Notes: a model not told the origin generated them from the letters alone. DNA of 64,000 nt from Pseudoxanthomonas koreensis_A (GCF_041890415.1 NZ_CP169056.1:1550001-1614000), one strand, 5' to 3'. Positions 52,764 through 60,923 are shown, counted from the first letter of the stretch. Translations and numbers: made by a program.

Positions 52764-54083
52764 ATGTCCCAGCACACGGGCACCCCGCCACCGCCACCGC
52801 CGTTGCCGCCGGCCATCGGCCCCGGTTCGCCGCAGGACGTGCCGCCGTCACCCGGGAGTTTCCCGGTGGACCCGGCCACCCTGCCCGGCCCGATCCGCGA
52901 CGAGATCCTGGCGCCCGACCCGGTCGCCATCGACACCGCCTCCGAGGCGCTCAAGGACGGGCAGAACCACTGCCCGAAATGCGGTGCCACCGACATCCGG
53001 CAGCGGCCCGGCACCGACAGGCTGATCTGCCTGTACTGCCGCAATGAATGGCATGGCGAGGGCGTGGAAGAGGCCTTCGGACTCGGCGTGGGCCTCGACG
53101 AACTGGAGGGCACCATCATCGCCTCCGGCGCGCAGGCCATCGCGGCCGACGCCGCCAGCCTCATGAGCTTCAAGTGCGCCGGCTGCGGCGCGGAAGTCAC
53201 CGTGAACACGGAAAGCTCGATGACCGCGCGCTGCCACTGGTGCCGGCACGTGTTCGGCGTGAACGAACAGGTCTCCAACGGCGCCGTGCCCGACGCCGTG
53301 TTGCCGTTCCACATCAACAAGCAGGACGCGGTGGCGCGCATCCGCCAGTTCGTGGACAAGCGGCGGATGTTTGCGCTGAAGGCCTTCAAGGAGGAGTTCA
53401 CGCCCGAGAACGTGGTGGGCGTCTACCTGCCGTACATGATCGTGGACGGCAAGGCCAGTGCAAGCGTGGCCGGCCAGGGCGAGATCGAAACCCGGCGCTA
53501 CACCCGCGGCAGCGGCGACAAGAAGAAGACCTACTACGACGCCGACGTGTACCAGGTGGAACGGCACGTGGATTTCACCGTGGACGACCTGCCGCTGGAA
53601 TCCTCGCGCGAACGCGGAACGCTGGACACCAGCGTGAACACCAACAACATCATCAACACCATCCTGCCCTTCGACACCAAGAACGCGGTGAAGTGGAACG
53701 CGTCCTACCTGGTGGGCTTCACCTCGGAGAAGCGCGACAGCGACGTCGAGCACCTGCGCCCGCGCCTGGAAGACCAGCTGCTTTCGATCGCCCGGCGCCA
53801 GGTCGAGCCGTCGGTGAGCCGTTTCAATCGGGGCGTGCGCTGGGAGGAGGAACGCCTGGACGTGCATGGCACCCGCTGGGTGGCGATGTACCTGCCGGTA
53901 TGGCTGTACTCCTACCACCAGCCGGGCGCCAACGGCGGCATGCTGCACTACATCGCGGTGAACGGCCGCACCGGCGAAACCATGGGCAGCGTCCCGGTGC
54001 AGCAGTGGAAGCTGCTGCTGGCCGCGCTCACCACCGGCACGATCCTGGAGATCGTCGCCCTCATCATCATAGGGATGCAGTAA
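52764..54083 (+). CDS. TFIIB-type zinc-ribbon membrane protein (YdjG/YdjH-like)
   Basis: A 439-aa protein with a proline-rich N-terminus (residues 8-45), a zinc ribbon with C70/C73 and C89/C92 (HCPKCGATD ... CLYCRNEW), a second Cys set C138/C141 and C157/C160 (FKCAGCGAEV ... RCHWCRHVF), a beta-rich region (about 170-400) and one C-terminal membrane helix (about 418-437, TTGTILEIVALIIIG). TFIIB-type here refers only to the ribbon fold; no role in transcription is implied. In Bacillus, YdjG/YdjH zinc-ribbon membrane proteins work with the SPFH protein YdjI to recruit PspA to membranes; this pair probably does something similar, but no PspA gene is nearby. Confidence 0.85.
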   Translation: MSQHTGTPPPPPPLPPAIGPGSPQDVPPSPGSFPVDPATLPGPIRDEILAPDPVAIDTASEALKDGQNHCPKCGATDIRQRPGTDRLICLYCRNEWHGEGVEEAFGLGVGLDELEGTIIASGAQAIAADAASLMSFKCAGCGAEVTVNTESSMTARCHWCRHVFGVNEQVSNGAVPDAVLPFHINKQDAVARIRQFVDKRRMFALKAFKEEFTPENVVGVYLPYMIVDGKASASVAGQGEIETRRYTRGSGDKKKTYYDADVYQVERHVDFTVDDLPLESSRERGTLDTSVNTNNIINTILPFDTKNAVKWNASYLVGFTSEKRDSDVEHLRPRLEDQLLSIARRQVEPSVSRFNRGVRWEEERLDVHGTRWVAMYLPVWLYSYHQPGANGGMLHYIAVNGRTGETMGSVPVQQWKLLLAALTTGTILEIVALIIIGMQ

Positions 54084-54331
54084 TGGGCGACGACAGTGGA
54101 CTGTGGCTGCTGGCCCTTGGCCCGGCCGGTGCCGCCGCGCTGTACTGGGCCTTGTACCGGTACTACCGCAATACCGACAAGTCGCATGCCTTCGAGCACG
54201 AGACGACCGTGGATGCCAAGCCCGTGACGGGCGCGGAAGGCAAGGTCGGGCAAGTGACGGGGACGCAGGCACCTCGGATCGGCGGCGACAACGTGAAGGC
54301 GTACCGGCACAGGGTCAGGCGGGTTGCCTGA
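54083..54331 (+). CDS. Small single-pass membrane protein of the SPFH operon
   Basis: An 82-aa protein starting in a one-base TAATG overlap with the zinc-ribbon gene stop. One membrane helix is near the N-terminus (about 7-25, LWLLALGPAGAAALYWAL), followed by YRYYRNTDKSHAFEHETTVDA and a basic, Gly-rich tail. I do not recognise the family. Translational coupling to the zinc-ribbon gene suggests it is a third subunit of the same membrane complex. The 116-bp gap after it has only GC-rich inverted sequence and no clear T-tailed terminator. Confidence 0.7.
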   Translation: MGDDSGLWLLALGPAGAAALYWALYRYYRNTDKSHAFEHETTVDAKPVTGAEGKVGQVTGTQAPRIGGDNVKAYRHRVRRVA

Positions 54332-54447
54332 TCCGATCCGTCGCCGCGGCCGGGCGGGCCGGTACGAAGTGCCGGTGGTACCTGCCGCCAATCCCCCGCC
54401 GCCGGGCCACCGGCAGGACCTGCCCGGCAGGCGGGAGACGCCCCGGA

Positions 54448-54981
54448 TCAGCGCAGCGGCGGCGGGCCAACGCGGCCATCGTGGGGCGGCTGGGCAACAC
54501 CCGGCTGGGCCACGCCGGGCTGCGGAACCCCGGGCTGGCCGGCGCCCGGCTGGGCAACACCCGGCTGGCCATAACCGGGCTGCGCAAAGCCGGGCTGGCC
54601 GACGCCGGCCTGGTCACGCGCGCGCGCCTTGACCGACCGGCCGAACCTCGCGATCAGGATCATGTTGAGGAAGTGCATCAGGCCAAGCACCAGCAGGCTG
54701 ATGCCCACGCGGGAGCCGACCTCGGGCACCAGGTAGACCGTCTCCACCTCCCAGTTGCCCAGCCGGTAGCTGATGAAGCCGAGGTTGACCAGGTAGAAGC
54801 CGATGACCAGCAGCCGATTGGTGGAGGTGGCCAGCTCGGTGTCCTGGCCGAAGCTGCGCAGCAGGAAGACCTCGCCATTGCTGGACAGCGCGCGCGCCAC
54901 CCAGATGGTCATCCCGATGGAAATGGTGAGGTAGAGGGCGTAGGCAAGGTGGGTCATGACGAAGTCTCCGAGTTCAAGCAT
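54448..54981 (-). CDS. Membrane protein with proline/glutamine repeat tail
   Basis: A 177-aa protein. Three hydrophobic segments (about 11-30, 58-76 and 92-112) make a small polytopic membrane domain; a charged loop follows (ARFGRSVKARARD). From about residue 128 the tail is a run of eight five-residue units of the type Q-P-G-x-x, then HDGRVGPPPL. CGGAGCG precedes the ATG at 54981. I recognise no named family. It converges on the SPFH operon and lies just downstream of two near-identical 20-bp palindromes, so it is probably the target of the neighbouring AraC-type regulator or another palindrome-binding factor. Confidence 0.75.
   Translation of the reverse strand: MLELGDFVMTHLAYALYLTISIGMTIWVARALSSNGEVFLLRSFGQDTELATSTNRLLVIGFYLVNLGFISYRLGNWEVETVYLVPEVGSRVGISLLVLGLMHFLNMILIARFGRSVKARARDQAGVGQPGFAQPGYGQPGVAQPGAGQPGVPQPGVAQPGVAQPPHDGRVGPPPLR
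54487..54600 (-). repeat. 15-bp tandem repeats encoding Q-P-G-x-x units
   Basis: About eight 15-bp units inside the membrane protein gene encode the Pro/Gly/Gln tail. Units differ at the last two codons (Val-Ala, Tyr-Gly, Ala-Gly, Val-Pro). Such arrays change copy number by slippage, so tail length is likely to vary between strains. Confidence 0.8.
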
Positions 54982-55039
54982 GGATGTCGCTCCGGGTTGG
55001 GAGTGACGCCACGGTGCCCCCGGGTGCCCGTCACGGACC

Positions 55040-55059
55040 TCCGGAAAGATCATTCCGGA
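55040..55059. promoter_or_regulatory. Palindromic operator candidate 1
   Basis: TCCGGAAAGATCATTCCGGA: a 20-bp palindrome with one mismatched centre pair. It lies 59 bases upstream of the start of the repeat-tailed membrane protein gene. Its twin is at 55105-55124, 65 bases away centre to centre. Confidence 0.7.
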
Positions 55060-55104
55060 ACAGATCGCCTACCGGACCCAAGCAGGATCAATGACTTGTC
55101 GATG

Positions 55105-55124
55105 TCCGGAATGATCATTCCGGA
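55105..55124. promoter_or_regulatory. Palindromic operator candidate 2
   Basis: TCCGGAATGATCATTCCGGA is a perfect 20-bp palindrome, differing from candidate 1 at one base. It overlaps the last codons and TGA of the AraC-type regulator gene. Two copies spaced about six helical turns apart suit a dimeric regulator that can loop DNA. No standard -10/-35 pair between them was convincing. Confidence 0.7.
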
Positions 55125-56146
55125 AGGTCGGCCGCGCCCCGGCCAGCCAGCATCCGCTGCCGGTACGCCCCGGGCACCTCGCCCACCTGCTCCTTGAACG
55201 CCACGTAGAAGCTGGACTGCGAGTTGAACCCCGAGGCCATGCCCACCGACAGCACCGAGGCGCGCGGCTCCTCCACCAGCATCCGCTGCGCTGTCTCCAC
55301 CCGGTACCGGCGCACCAGCCGGGGGAAGCCCATGCCGAACTCGGTGTTGACCAGTTCCGACAACTGGTGCGTGCTCAGGCCCAGCAGATCGGCCACGGTG
55401 GCAAGGCCCAGGGACTCGGCCCGATGCACCTGGTCGACCTCGAACACATGCCGCAGCCGCGCGGCCATCGCCTCGCGGTCCACCCGGGTGAGCGTGGACT
55501 GCGCGTAGGCCACCGCCACCGCCTCGCGCGCCTTCGGCACCAGGTCCGGGACGGCCAGCAGCAGCCAGCCGACCAGGCCGAACCCGGACGTGATCAGGAG
55601 GGTGTACGTCCACGCATAGGCATCCCAGCCCACCCCGTAGGGCGCCAGCAGGCCAGTGGCCGCCACCGCCAGCGCCATCACCGCAAACAGCACCAGCACC
55701 TTCAGCTCCAGCGCAAACCAGCGCCGCAACGCGCGCAAGCGGTAGACCAGCACGGACAGGTGCACGGCCAAGGCGGTGCCCATGAGCAGCGCCACCGGAA
55801 TGGCCCATGCCAGCGGCACCACCAGTGCGACCGCCAATACCAGCACCGGCAGCGCCCATTCCAGCCGGCGCCACGCACCCTCCGGACGCAGTACCCCCAG
55901 CAACAGCCAGTAGAACCCCAGCGATTGCAGGAACACGACCACCACATAGCGGCGCGCAGGCAGCCCATCACCGGCCTGGGTGGCCATCTCCAGGTGCCCC
56001 CACTGGGTCAGCGCAAGGCCCGCCAGCATCACGAAGCCCGCCAGCCGGGCCGGCCACGGCAACGGCGCGCTGCGGTAGCCGGTCGCCAGGGCGCCCGCCA
56101 GCAGCAGCGCCATGCCGATCGAGAAGCCCACCATCATCTGCAGCAT
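55115..56146 (-). CDS. Membrane-embedded AraC-type transcriptional regulator
   Basis: A 343-aa protein with an N-terminal membrane domain of about seven helices (residues 1-215, e.g. MMVGFSIGMALLLAGALA, YVVVVFLQSLGFYWLLLGVL and LLITSGFGLVGWLLLAV) and a C-terminal AraC/XylS DNA-binding domain. The latter has LATVADLLGLSTHQLSELVN (first HTH) and SVLSVGMASGFNSQSSFYVAFKEQVG (second HTH and signature). The ATG at 56146 with GGGGA upstream is preferred over a TTG 12 codons earlier. Membrane-bound AraC regulators sense envelope or external signals. Its neighbours, the repeat-tailed membrane protein and the palindromes, are likely targets, although AraC proteins more often bind direct repeats. Confidence 0.87.
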   Translation of the reverse strand: MLQMMVGFSIGMALLLAGALATGYRSAPLPWPARLAGFVMLAGLALTQWGHLEMATQAGDGLPARRYVVVVFLQSLGFYWLLLGVLRPEGAWRRLEWALPVLVLAVALVVPLAWAIPVALLMGTALAVHLSVLVYRLRALRRWFALELKVLVLFAVMALAVAATGLLAPYGVGWDAYAWTYTLLITSGFGLVGWLLLAVPDLVPKAREAVAVAYAQSTLTRVDREAMAARLRHVFEVDQVHRAESLGLATVADLLGLSTHQLSELVNTEFGMGFPRLVRRYRVETAQRMLVEEPRASVLSVGMASGFNSQSSFYVAFKEQVGEVPGAYRQRMLAGRGAADLPE

Positions 56147-56185
56147 CGGATCCCCGTCTTTTGCGATCGCGTCGACCAGCAAGCC

Positions 56186-57697
56186 TTACCCCGCCGGCGA
56201 TGCCCCTACCCGCGCATGGCGCCGCCCGTAGGCGAAATAGACCGCGGTGCCGACCAGCAGCCACACCACGAACCGGACCCAGGTCAGCGTGGTCAGGTTG
56301 AGCATCAGGTAGAAGCACAGCAGCGCCGAGACGATCGGCAGCACCGGCGCAAACGGCACGCGGTAGGCGCGCGGCAGGTCCGGACGGGTGCGTCGCAGCA
56401 CCACCACCGCCAGGCTCACCAGCACGAACGCCGACAGCGTGCCGATGTTGATCATCTCCTCCAGGATCTCCACCCGGGTGAAGCCCGCCAGCAGCGCCAC
56501 CGCTGCGCCGGTGATCAGCTGCAGCCGTACCGGCGTCTTGCGCGTGGCCGAGGTGACGCTGAGCCAGCGCGGCAACAGGCCGTCGCGACTCATCGCCAGC
56601 AGCACCCGCGACAACCCCATCAGCAGCACCATGATCACCGTGGTCAGGCCGACCAGGATGCCCACCGAGATCACCTGCGCCGCCCAGCCCGCACCCACCG
56701 CAACGAAGGCGGTGGCCAGCGACGGGTTCTCGGCTTCGGCCAGCAGCGTGTACGGCACCATGCCGGTGAGCGCGAGCGCCACGCCGATGTACAGCAAGGT
56801 CACCAGCGCCAGCCCGCCGAAGATGCCCAGCGGCAGCGTGCGCTGCGGATTCTTGACCTCCTCGGCCGAGGTCGCCACCACGTCGAAGCCGATGAAGGCG
56901 AAGAACACCAGCGCCGCACCGGACAGCACCCCGGCCAGGCCGTACTTCGCCGGTGCCGCACCGGTCGCCCAGGACAGCAGCGACTGCCCCCAGACATCCC
57001 CCTCGCCACCGCCTGTCGGCACGGCCGGCGGCACGAAGGGCTTGAGGTTGGCCGGATCGAAATAGGTGAACCCCACCACGATCACGAACACCACGATCCC
57101 CACCTTGATCAGGGTGAACACGTTGTTGACCCGCGCCGACATCTTGGTGCCCAGGATCAGCAGCGCGGTGAAAACCGCAACGATGACCAGCGGCCCCCAG
57201 TCCACGCCAACGCCGAGGACGTCGATGGTTGCGGGTATCTGGATATCGAACAGCGCGAACACCATCGCCAGGTAGATGCCCCAGTACTTGGCGATCACCG
57301 CGCCGGCGGTCAGCAGCTCCAGGATCAGGTCCCAGCCGATGATCCAGGCCAGAAACTCGCCCAGGGTGGCGTAGGTGTAGGTGTAGGCGCTGCCGGCAAC
57401 GGGAATGCTGGAGGCGAACTCCGCGTAGCACATGATCGCCAGCGCGCAGGCCAGCGCCGCCAGCACGAACGACAGCGTGACCGCCGGCCCGGCAAAACTG
57501 CCCGCCGCCCGCGCCCCCACCGAAAAGATACCGGCACCGACCGCCACCGCCACGCCGAGGATCATCAGGTCCCAGGCGGTGAGCGACCGCTTGAGTTCAC
57601 GCCCCGGCTCGGCGGCATCGGCAATGGTCTGCTCGATCGATTTGGTGCGCAACAGGCTGCGCAGCAGGCTGGCCTTGGGGACGGCGGGACGGTGCAT
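56186..57697 (-). CDS. APC family amino-acid permease (CAT-like)
   Basis: Inner-membrane transporter of the cationic-amino-acid-transporter-like APC group. The 503-aa protein has about 12-14 membrane helices; signatures include LMILGVAVAVGAGIFSVGA (first helix, substrate-binding loop), SSIPVAGSAYTYTYATLGE and FVLAALACALA, all typical of the CAT/YfnA type. The ATG at 57697 starts MHRPAVPKASLL, with the family's SIEQTIADAAEPG following. The last bases are 40 bases from the AraC-type regulator on the same strand. Adjacent leucine degradation genes suggest amino-acid uptake for catabolism, but the specificity is unproven. Confidence 0.92.
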   Translation of the reverse strand: MHRPAVPKASLLRSLLRTKSIEQTIADAAEPGRELKRSLTAWDLMILGVAVAVGAGIFSVGARAAGSFAGPAVTLSFVLAALACALAIMCYAEFASSIPVAGSAYTYTYATLGEFLAWIIGWDLILELLTAGAVIAKYWGIYLAMVFALFDIQIPATIDVLGVGVDWGPLVIVAVFTALLILGTKMSARVNNVFTLIKVGIVVFVIVVGFTYFDPANLKPFVPPAVPTGGGEGDVWGQSLLSWATGAAPAKYGLAGVLSGAALVFFAFIGFDVVATSAEEVKNPQRTLPLGIFGGLALVTLLYIGVALALTGMVPYTLLAEAENPSLATAFVAVGAGWAAQVISVGILVGLTTVIMVLLMGLSRVLLAMSRDGLLPRWLSVTSATRKTPVRLQLITGAAVALLAGFTRVEILEEMINIGTLSAFVLVSLAVVVLRRTRPDLPRAYRVPFAPVLPIVSALLCFYLMLNLTTLTWVRFVVWLLVGTAVYFAYGRRHARVGASPAG

Positions 57698-57996
57698 TCG
57701 GCAACTCGCAGGGGCGACGGGAAGTGCTGCGTGGGCCGAAGGCCACCGACCCAGGCATCGGCGAAGGCTACGCTTGCAACGGGTACTGGAACAATGCCCC
57801 GGGCGACACCTGGTTTCCGCGGCCGGCAGAACGGGGCCTTCACATGCCCGGCACGCGGATCGGCAGGGCAGGAGTAGAATGCGCACCGCGACCTGTGCCA
57901 CCCCCGGCCTGTGTCGCTTTTTTGTCTGCAAACGCCAGCCCGTGCCACCCGACCTTCGCGGCTGGCCCATGCACGCGACACGATGCGGAGCCCGAC

Positions 57997-59097
57997 ATGC
58001 TTCTTGAAACCCTCACCACGTCCGGCCACGAGCAGGTGGTTTTCTGCAACAACCCCGACGCCGGGCTGAAGGCGATCATCGCCGTGCACAACACCGTGCT
58101 GGGCCCGGCGCTGGGAGGGGTGCGCATGCGTCCCTACGTCAACGAGGCCGATGCGGTGCGCGACGTCCTGCGCCTGAGCCGGACGATGACCTACAAGAAC
58201 GCGCTGGCCGGGCTCAACATCGGCGGCGGCAAGGCGGTGATCCTGGGCAACCCGAAGACGGACAAGACCGAGGCGCTGATGCGCGCTTTCGGCCGCGCGG
58301 TGGAGGCGCTGGGCGGGCGCTACATCACCGCCGAGGACGTGGGCACCGACGTCACCGACATGGAGCTGCTGTACCTGGAAACCGAGTACGTGGCCGGCGT
58401 GCACCAGGTGCACGGCGGCTCCGGCGACCCTGCCCCGTTCACCGCCTACGGCACCTTGCAGGGGCTGATGGCCTCGCTGCAGCGCAAGTTCGGGCACGAG
58501 GAGGTGGGCAAGGTGTCCATCGCGGTGCAGGGCCTGGGCCACATCGGCATGGAGCTGGCCAAGCTGCTCAAGGAGCGCGGCGCCAAGCTGTTCGTGGCCG
58601 ACCTGGACCCGGCCAAGGTCGAGCGCGCGGTGGCCGAGTTCGGCGCCGAGGCGGTGGGCTGCGAGGAGATCTACGAAGTGGCCGCCGACGTGTTCGCGCC
58701 CTGCGCCATGGAAGGCGGCATCGGCGAGGATACCGTGGAACGGCTCAAGGCCAAGGTGGTGTGCGGCTCGGCCAACAACCAGCTTGCCAGCCATGCGGTG
58801 GGCGACGAACTGCATCGCCGCGGGATCCTGTATGCGCCGGACTATGCGGTCAATGCCGGCGGGGTGATGAACGTGTCGCTGGAGATCGACGGCTACAACC
58901 GCGAGCGGGCCATGCGCCTGATCCGCAGCATCTACCACAACGTTTCGACGATCTACGACCTGTCCGAGCGCGAGGGCATCAGCCCGCAATACGCGGCAGA
59001 CCGCATCGCCGAGGCGCGCCTGGACGCGATCGGCCGGCTCAAGCTGCCGATGGGTCGCGCCACCCCGCGCATGCGCCACCTGCGCGGCGAGCACTGA
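57997..59097 (+). CDS. Leucine/valine dehydrogenase family (Glu/Leu/Phe/Val dehydrogenase)
   Basis: NAD-dependent oxidative deaminase turning branched-chain amino acids into 2-oxo acids. The 366-aa length is that of leucine dehydrogenases. Substrate-binding K67 and catalytic K79 lie in MTYKNALAGLNIGGGKAVI; the Rossmann motif is VQGLGHIG. EDVGTDVTDM and CGSANNQL are further family features. GGAG is 8 bases before the ATG at 57997. A TAGAAT at 57875-57880 could be its -10. It lies just upstream of isovaleryl-CoA dehydrogenase, on the same strand, which supports a leucine-degradation role; valine and isoleucine are also likely substrates. Confidence 0.9.
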   Translation: MLLETLTTSGHEQVVFCNNPDAGLKAIIAVHNTVLGPALGGVRMRPYVNEADAVRDVLRLSRTMTYKNALAGLNIGGGKAVILGNPKTDKTEALMRAFGRAVEALGGRYITAEDVGTDVTDMELLYLETEYVAGVHQVHGGSGDPAPFTAYGTLQGLMASLQRKFGHEEVGKVSIAVQGLGHIGMELAKLLKERGAKLFVADLDPAKVERAVAEFGAEAVGCEEIYEVAADVFAPCAMEGGIGEDTVERLKAKVVCGSANNQLASHAVGDELHRRGILYAPDYAVNAGGVMNVSLEIDGYNRERAMRLIRSIYHNVSTIYDLSEREGISPQYAADRIAEARLDAIGRLKLPMGRATPRMRHLRGEH

Positions 59098-59242
59098 GCG
59101 CCGCGGGCGACCGCCCCGTGCATGCGCGGCGCGGCGGGGAGACAGCCGGTAGGGCACCCGTCCATTGCTGCACCCGCACGTGTGCCGGGCCGGGCACGCC
59201 CCTACACTGAAACAAATGAAACCATCCGGGTGGAGGGACCCG

Positions 59243-60400
59243 ATGCGCACGTTCCAGCTGGGAGAGGACATCGATGCCCTGCGCGAGGCCGTGCACCGCT
59301 TCGCCGAGGCCGAGATCGCGCCGCGCGCCGCGCGCATCGACGAGGAAAACGCCTTTCCCCAGGACCTGTGGCCCAAGCTGGGCGAACTGGGGCTGCTCGG
59401 GATCACCGTCGCGCCCGAGTACGGCGGCAGCGGCCTGGGCTACCTGGCCCACCTGGTGGCAATGGAGGAGTTGTCGCGCGCATCCGGTTCGGTGGGCCTG
59501 AGCTACGGCGCGCACTCCAACCTGTGCGTATCCAACCTCTACCTCAACGGCAACGACGCGCAGCGCGCGCGGTACCTGCCGAAACTGTGCAGCGGCGAAT
59601 GGAAAGGCGCACTGGCCATGAGCGAGCCGGGCGCAGGCTCGGACGTGGTCGGCTCGATGGCCTGCCGCGCCGAATGGCGCGACGACGCGTGGATCGCCAA
59701 CGGCAGCAAGATGTGGATCACCAACGGCCCCGAAGCCGACGTGCTGATCGTGTACATGCGCACCGCGGGCCGCGAGGCCGGCAGCCGCTGCATGACCGCC
59801 TTCATTGTCGAGCGCGACATGCCCGGGTTCTCCACCGCGCAGAAGCTGGACAAGCTGGGCATGCGCGGCTCCAACACCTGCGAGCTGGTGTTCAAGGACT
59901 GCGCGATTCCCGCCGGCAACGTGCTGGGCGAGGTCAACCACGGCGTGCACGTGCTGATGAGCGGGCTCAACACCGAGCGCCTGGTGCTCAGCGGTGGCCC
60001 CCTCGGGCTGATGCAGGCGGCGCTGGACATCGCCCTGCCCTACGTGCGCGAGCGGCGCCAGTTCGACGCGCCGGTGGGCAGCTTCGGGCTGATGCAGGGC
60101 AAGCTGGCCGATATGTACACCGCGCTGCAATCCTCGCGCGCGTTCGCCTACCAGGTGGCGCGCGATTTCGACGCCCGCCATGCCTCGCGCGCGGCGGCCG
60201 CCGCGTGCCTGCTGCATGCCTCCGAGGCCGCGGTGCAGGTGGCGCTGGAGGCGATCCAGGCGCTGGGCGGCAACGGCTACATCAACGAGTTCGCCACCGG
60301 GCGCCTGCTGCGCGATGCCAAGCTCTATGCCATCGGCGCGGGTACCAACGAGATCCGGCGCATGCTCATCGGCCGCGAGCTGTTCGAGGGCCGCGGCTGA
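59243..60400 (+). CDS. ivd: Isovaleryl-CoA dehydrogenase
   Basis: FAD enzyme that oxidises isovaleryl-CoA to 3-methylcrotonyl-CoA in leucine breakdown, with electrons passed to ETF. The 385-aa protein shows ACAD features: ALAMSEPGAGSDVVG and WITNG. The catalytic base is E245 in GLNTERLVLSGGPLG, the location and surrounding sequence specific to isovaleryl-CoA dehydrogenases (most other ACADs carry the glutamate near residue 376). QALGGNGYINE and RLLRDAKLYAIGAGTNEIRRMLIGRELF complete the C-terminus. GGAGGG precedes the ATG at 59243. A TACACT at 59213-59218 may be a promoter -10. The downstream carboxylase genes of the pathway are not in the window. Confidence 0.93.
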   Translation: MRTFQLGEDIDALREAVHRFAEAEIAPRAARIDEENAFPQDLWPKLGELGLLGITVAPEYGGSGLGYLAHLVAMEELSRASGSVGLSYGAHSNLCVSNLYLNGNDAQRARYLPKLCSGEWKGALAMSEPGAGSDVVGSMACRAEWRDDAWIANGSKMWITNGPEADVLIVYMRTAGREAGSRCMTAFIVERDMPGFSTAQKLDKLGMRGSNTCELVFKDCAIPAGNVLGEVNHGVHVLMSGLNTERLVLSGGPLGLMQAALDIALPYVRERRQFDAPVGSFGLMQGKLADMYTALQSSRAFAYQVARDFDARHASRAAAAACLLHASEAAVQVALEAIQALGGNGYINEFATGRLLRDAKLYAIGAGTNEIRRMLIGRELFEGRG

Positions 60401-60443
60401 ACCAGGCGGTTGCGGCCGGCCCTGGCGGCCCCGCACCGGGCAC

Positions 60444-60473
60444 AAAAAAGGACCGCCGGTTTCCCGGCGGCCC
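60444..60473 (-). terminator. Rho-independent terminator of the Ala-rich lipoprotein gene
   Basis: On the minus strand GGGCCGCCGG pairs with CCGGCGGTCC (one G-T pair) around a GAAA loop, followed by six T residues, 26 bases after the gene's stop codon. It lies between two convergent genes and may also help end ivd transcription. Confidence 0.88.
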
Positions 60474-60499
60474 TTTCAGGTGCAACTGAAGCGGAAGGA

Positions 60500-60841
60500 T
60501 TACTCCTTGGCCTCTTCAGCAGCGTCCTTGGCCTGCTCGGCCACGTCCTCGGCAGCCTCGGCGGCGTCGGCGGCAGCGTCGGCGGCAGCGTCGGTCGCGG
60601 CGCCAGCGGTAGCGGCAGCAGCGTCGGCGGCGGTGTCGGCAGCCGCAGCAGCGGCGTCGGCGGCAACCTGGGCGGCATCGGCGGTCTCGGCGCCTTCGGC
60701 GGCGGCGGCGTCAGCGGCAGCCTGGGCCTCGGTGGCAGCGGCGTCAGCGGAAGCGGCAGCATCCTGCGCCTGATCCTGCTTCGAGCACGCAGCCAGGGCC
60801 AGGCCCAGGGCCAGTGCGATCAGCAGCTTGTTGATGCTCAT
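60500..60841 (-). CDS. Small alanine-rich lipoprotein
   Basis: A 113-aa lipoprotein with signal MSINKLLIALALGLALAAC (lipobox LAAC, lipid-modified C19). The mature part is almost entirely Ala, Asp, Glu and Gln with periodic Ala-rich heptads, predicted to be a long amphipathic helix or coiled coil like Lpp-type or acidic repeat lipoproteins. GAGGA precedes the ATG, and a TTGACA promoter (60896-60923) and an intrinsic terminator flank it, so it is its own transcription unit, probably abundant. Function unknown; outer-membrane tethering or periplasmic buffering are guesses. Confidence 0.85.
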   Translation of the reverse strand: MSINKLLIALALGLALAACSKQDQAQDAAASADAAATEAQAAADAAAAEGAETADAAQVAADAAAAAADTAADAAAATAGAATDAAADAAADAAEAAEDVAEQAKDAAEEAKE

Positions 60842-60895
60842 GTTGGGTAATCCTCGTCGTTAAGTTTGGGCAACGCGCCAATGCGCGCCGGCAAC

Positions 60896-60923
60896 ATGAT
60901 GACAAGCCCATAGTCGCTGTCAA
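60896..60923 (-). promoter_or_regulatory. Promoter of the Ala-rich lipoprotein gene
   Basis: Consensus -35 TTGACA (minus strand, 60923-60918), a 16-base spacer and CATCAT (60901-60896, 4 of 6 of the -10 consensus). It lies 55 bases upstream of the start. The -35 also begins an inverted repeat, TGACA...TGTCA. Confidence 0.55.

Noticed and set aside
54332..54447. Terminator for the SPFH operon
   Set aside because: Several GC-rich inverted segments occur but none combines a long stem with a T run.
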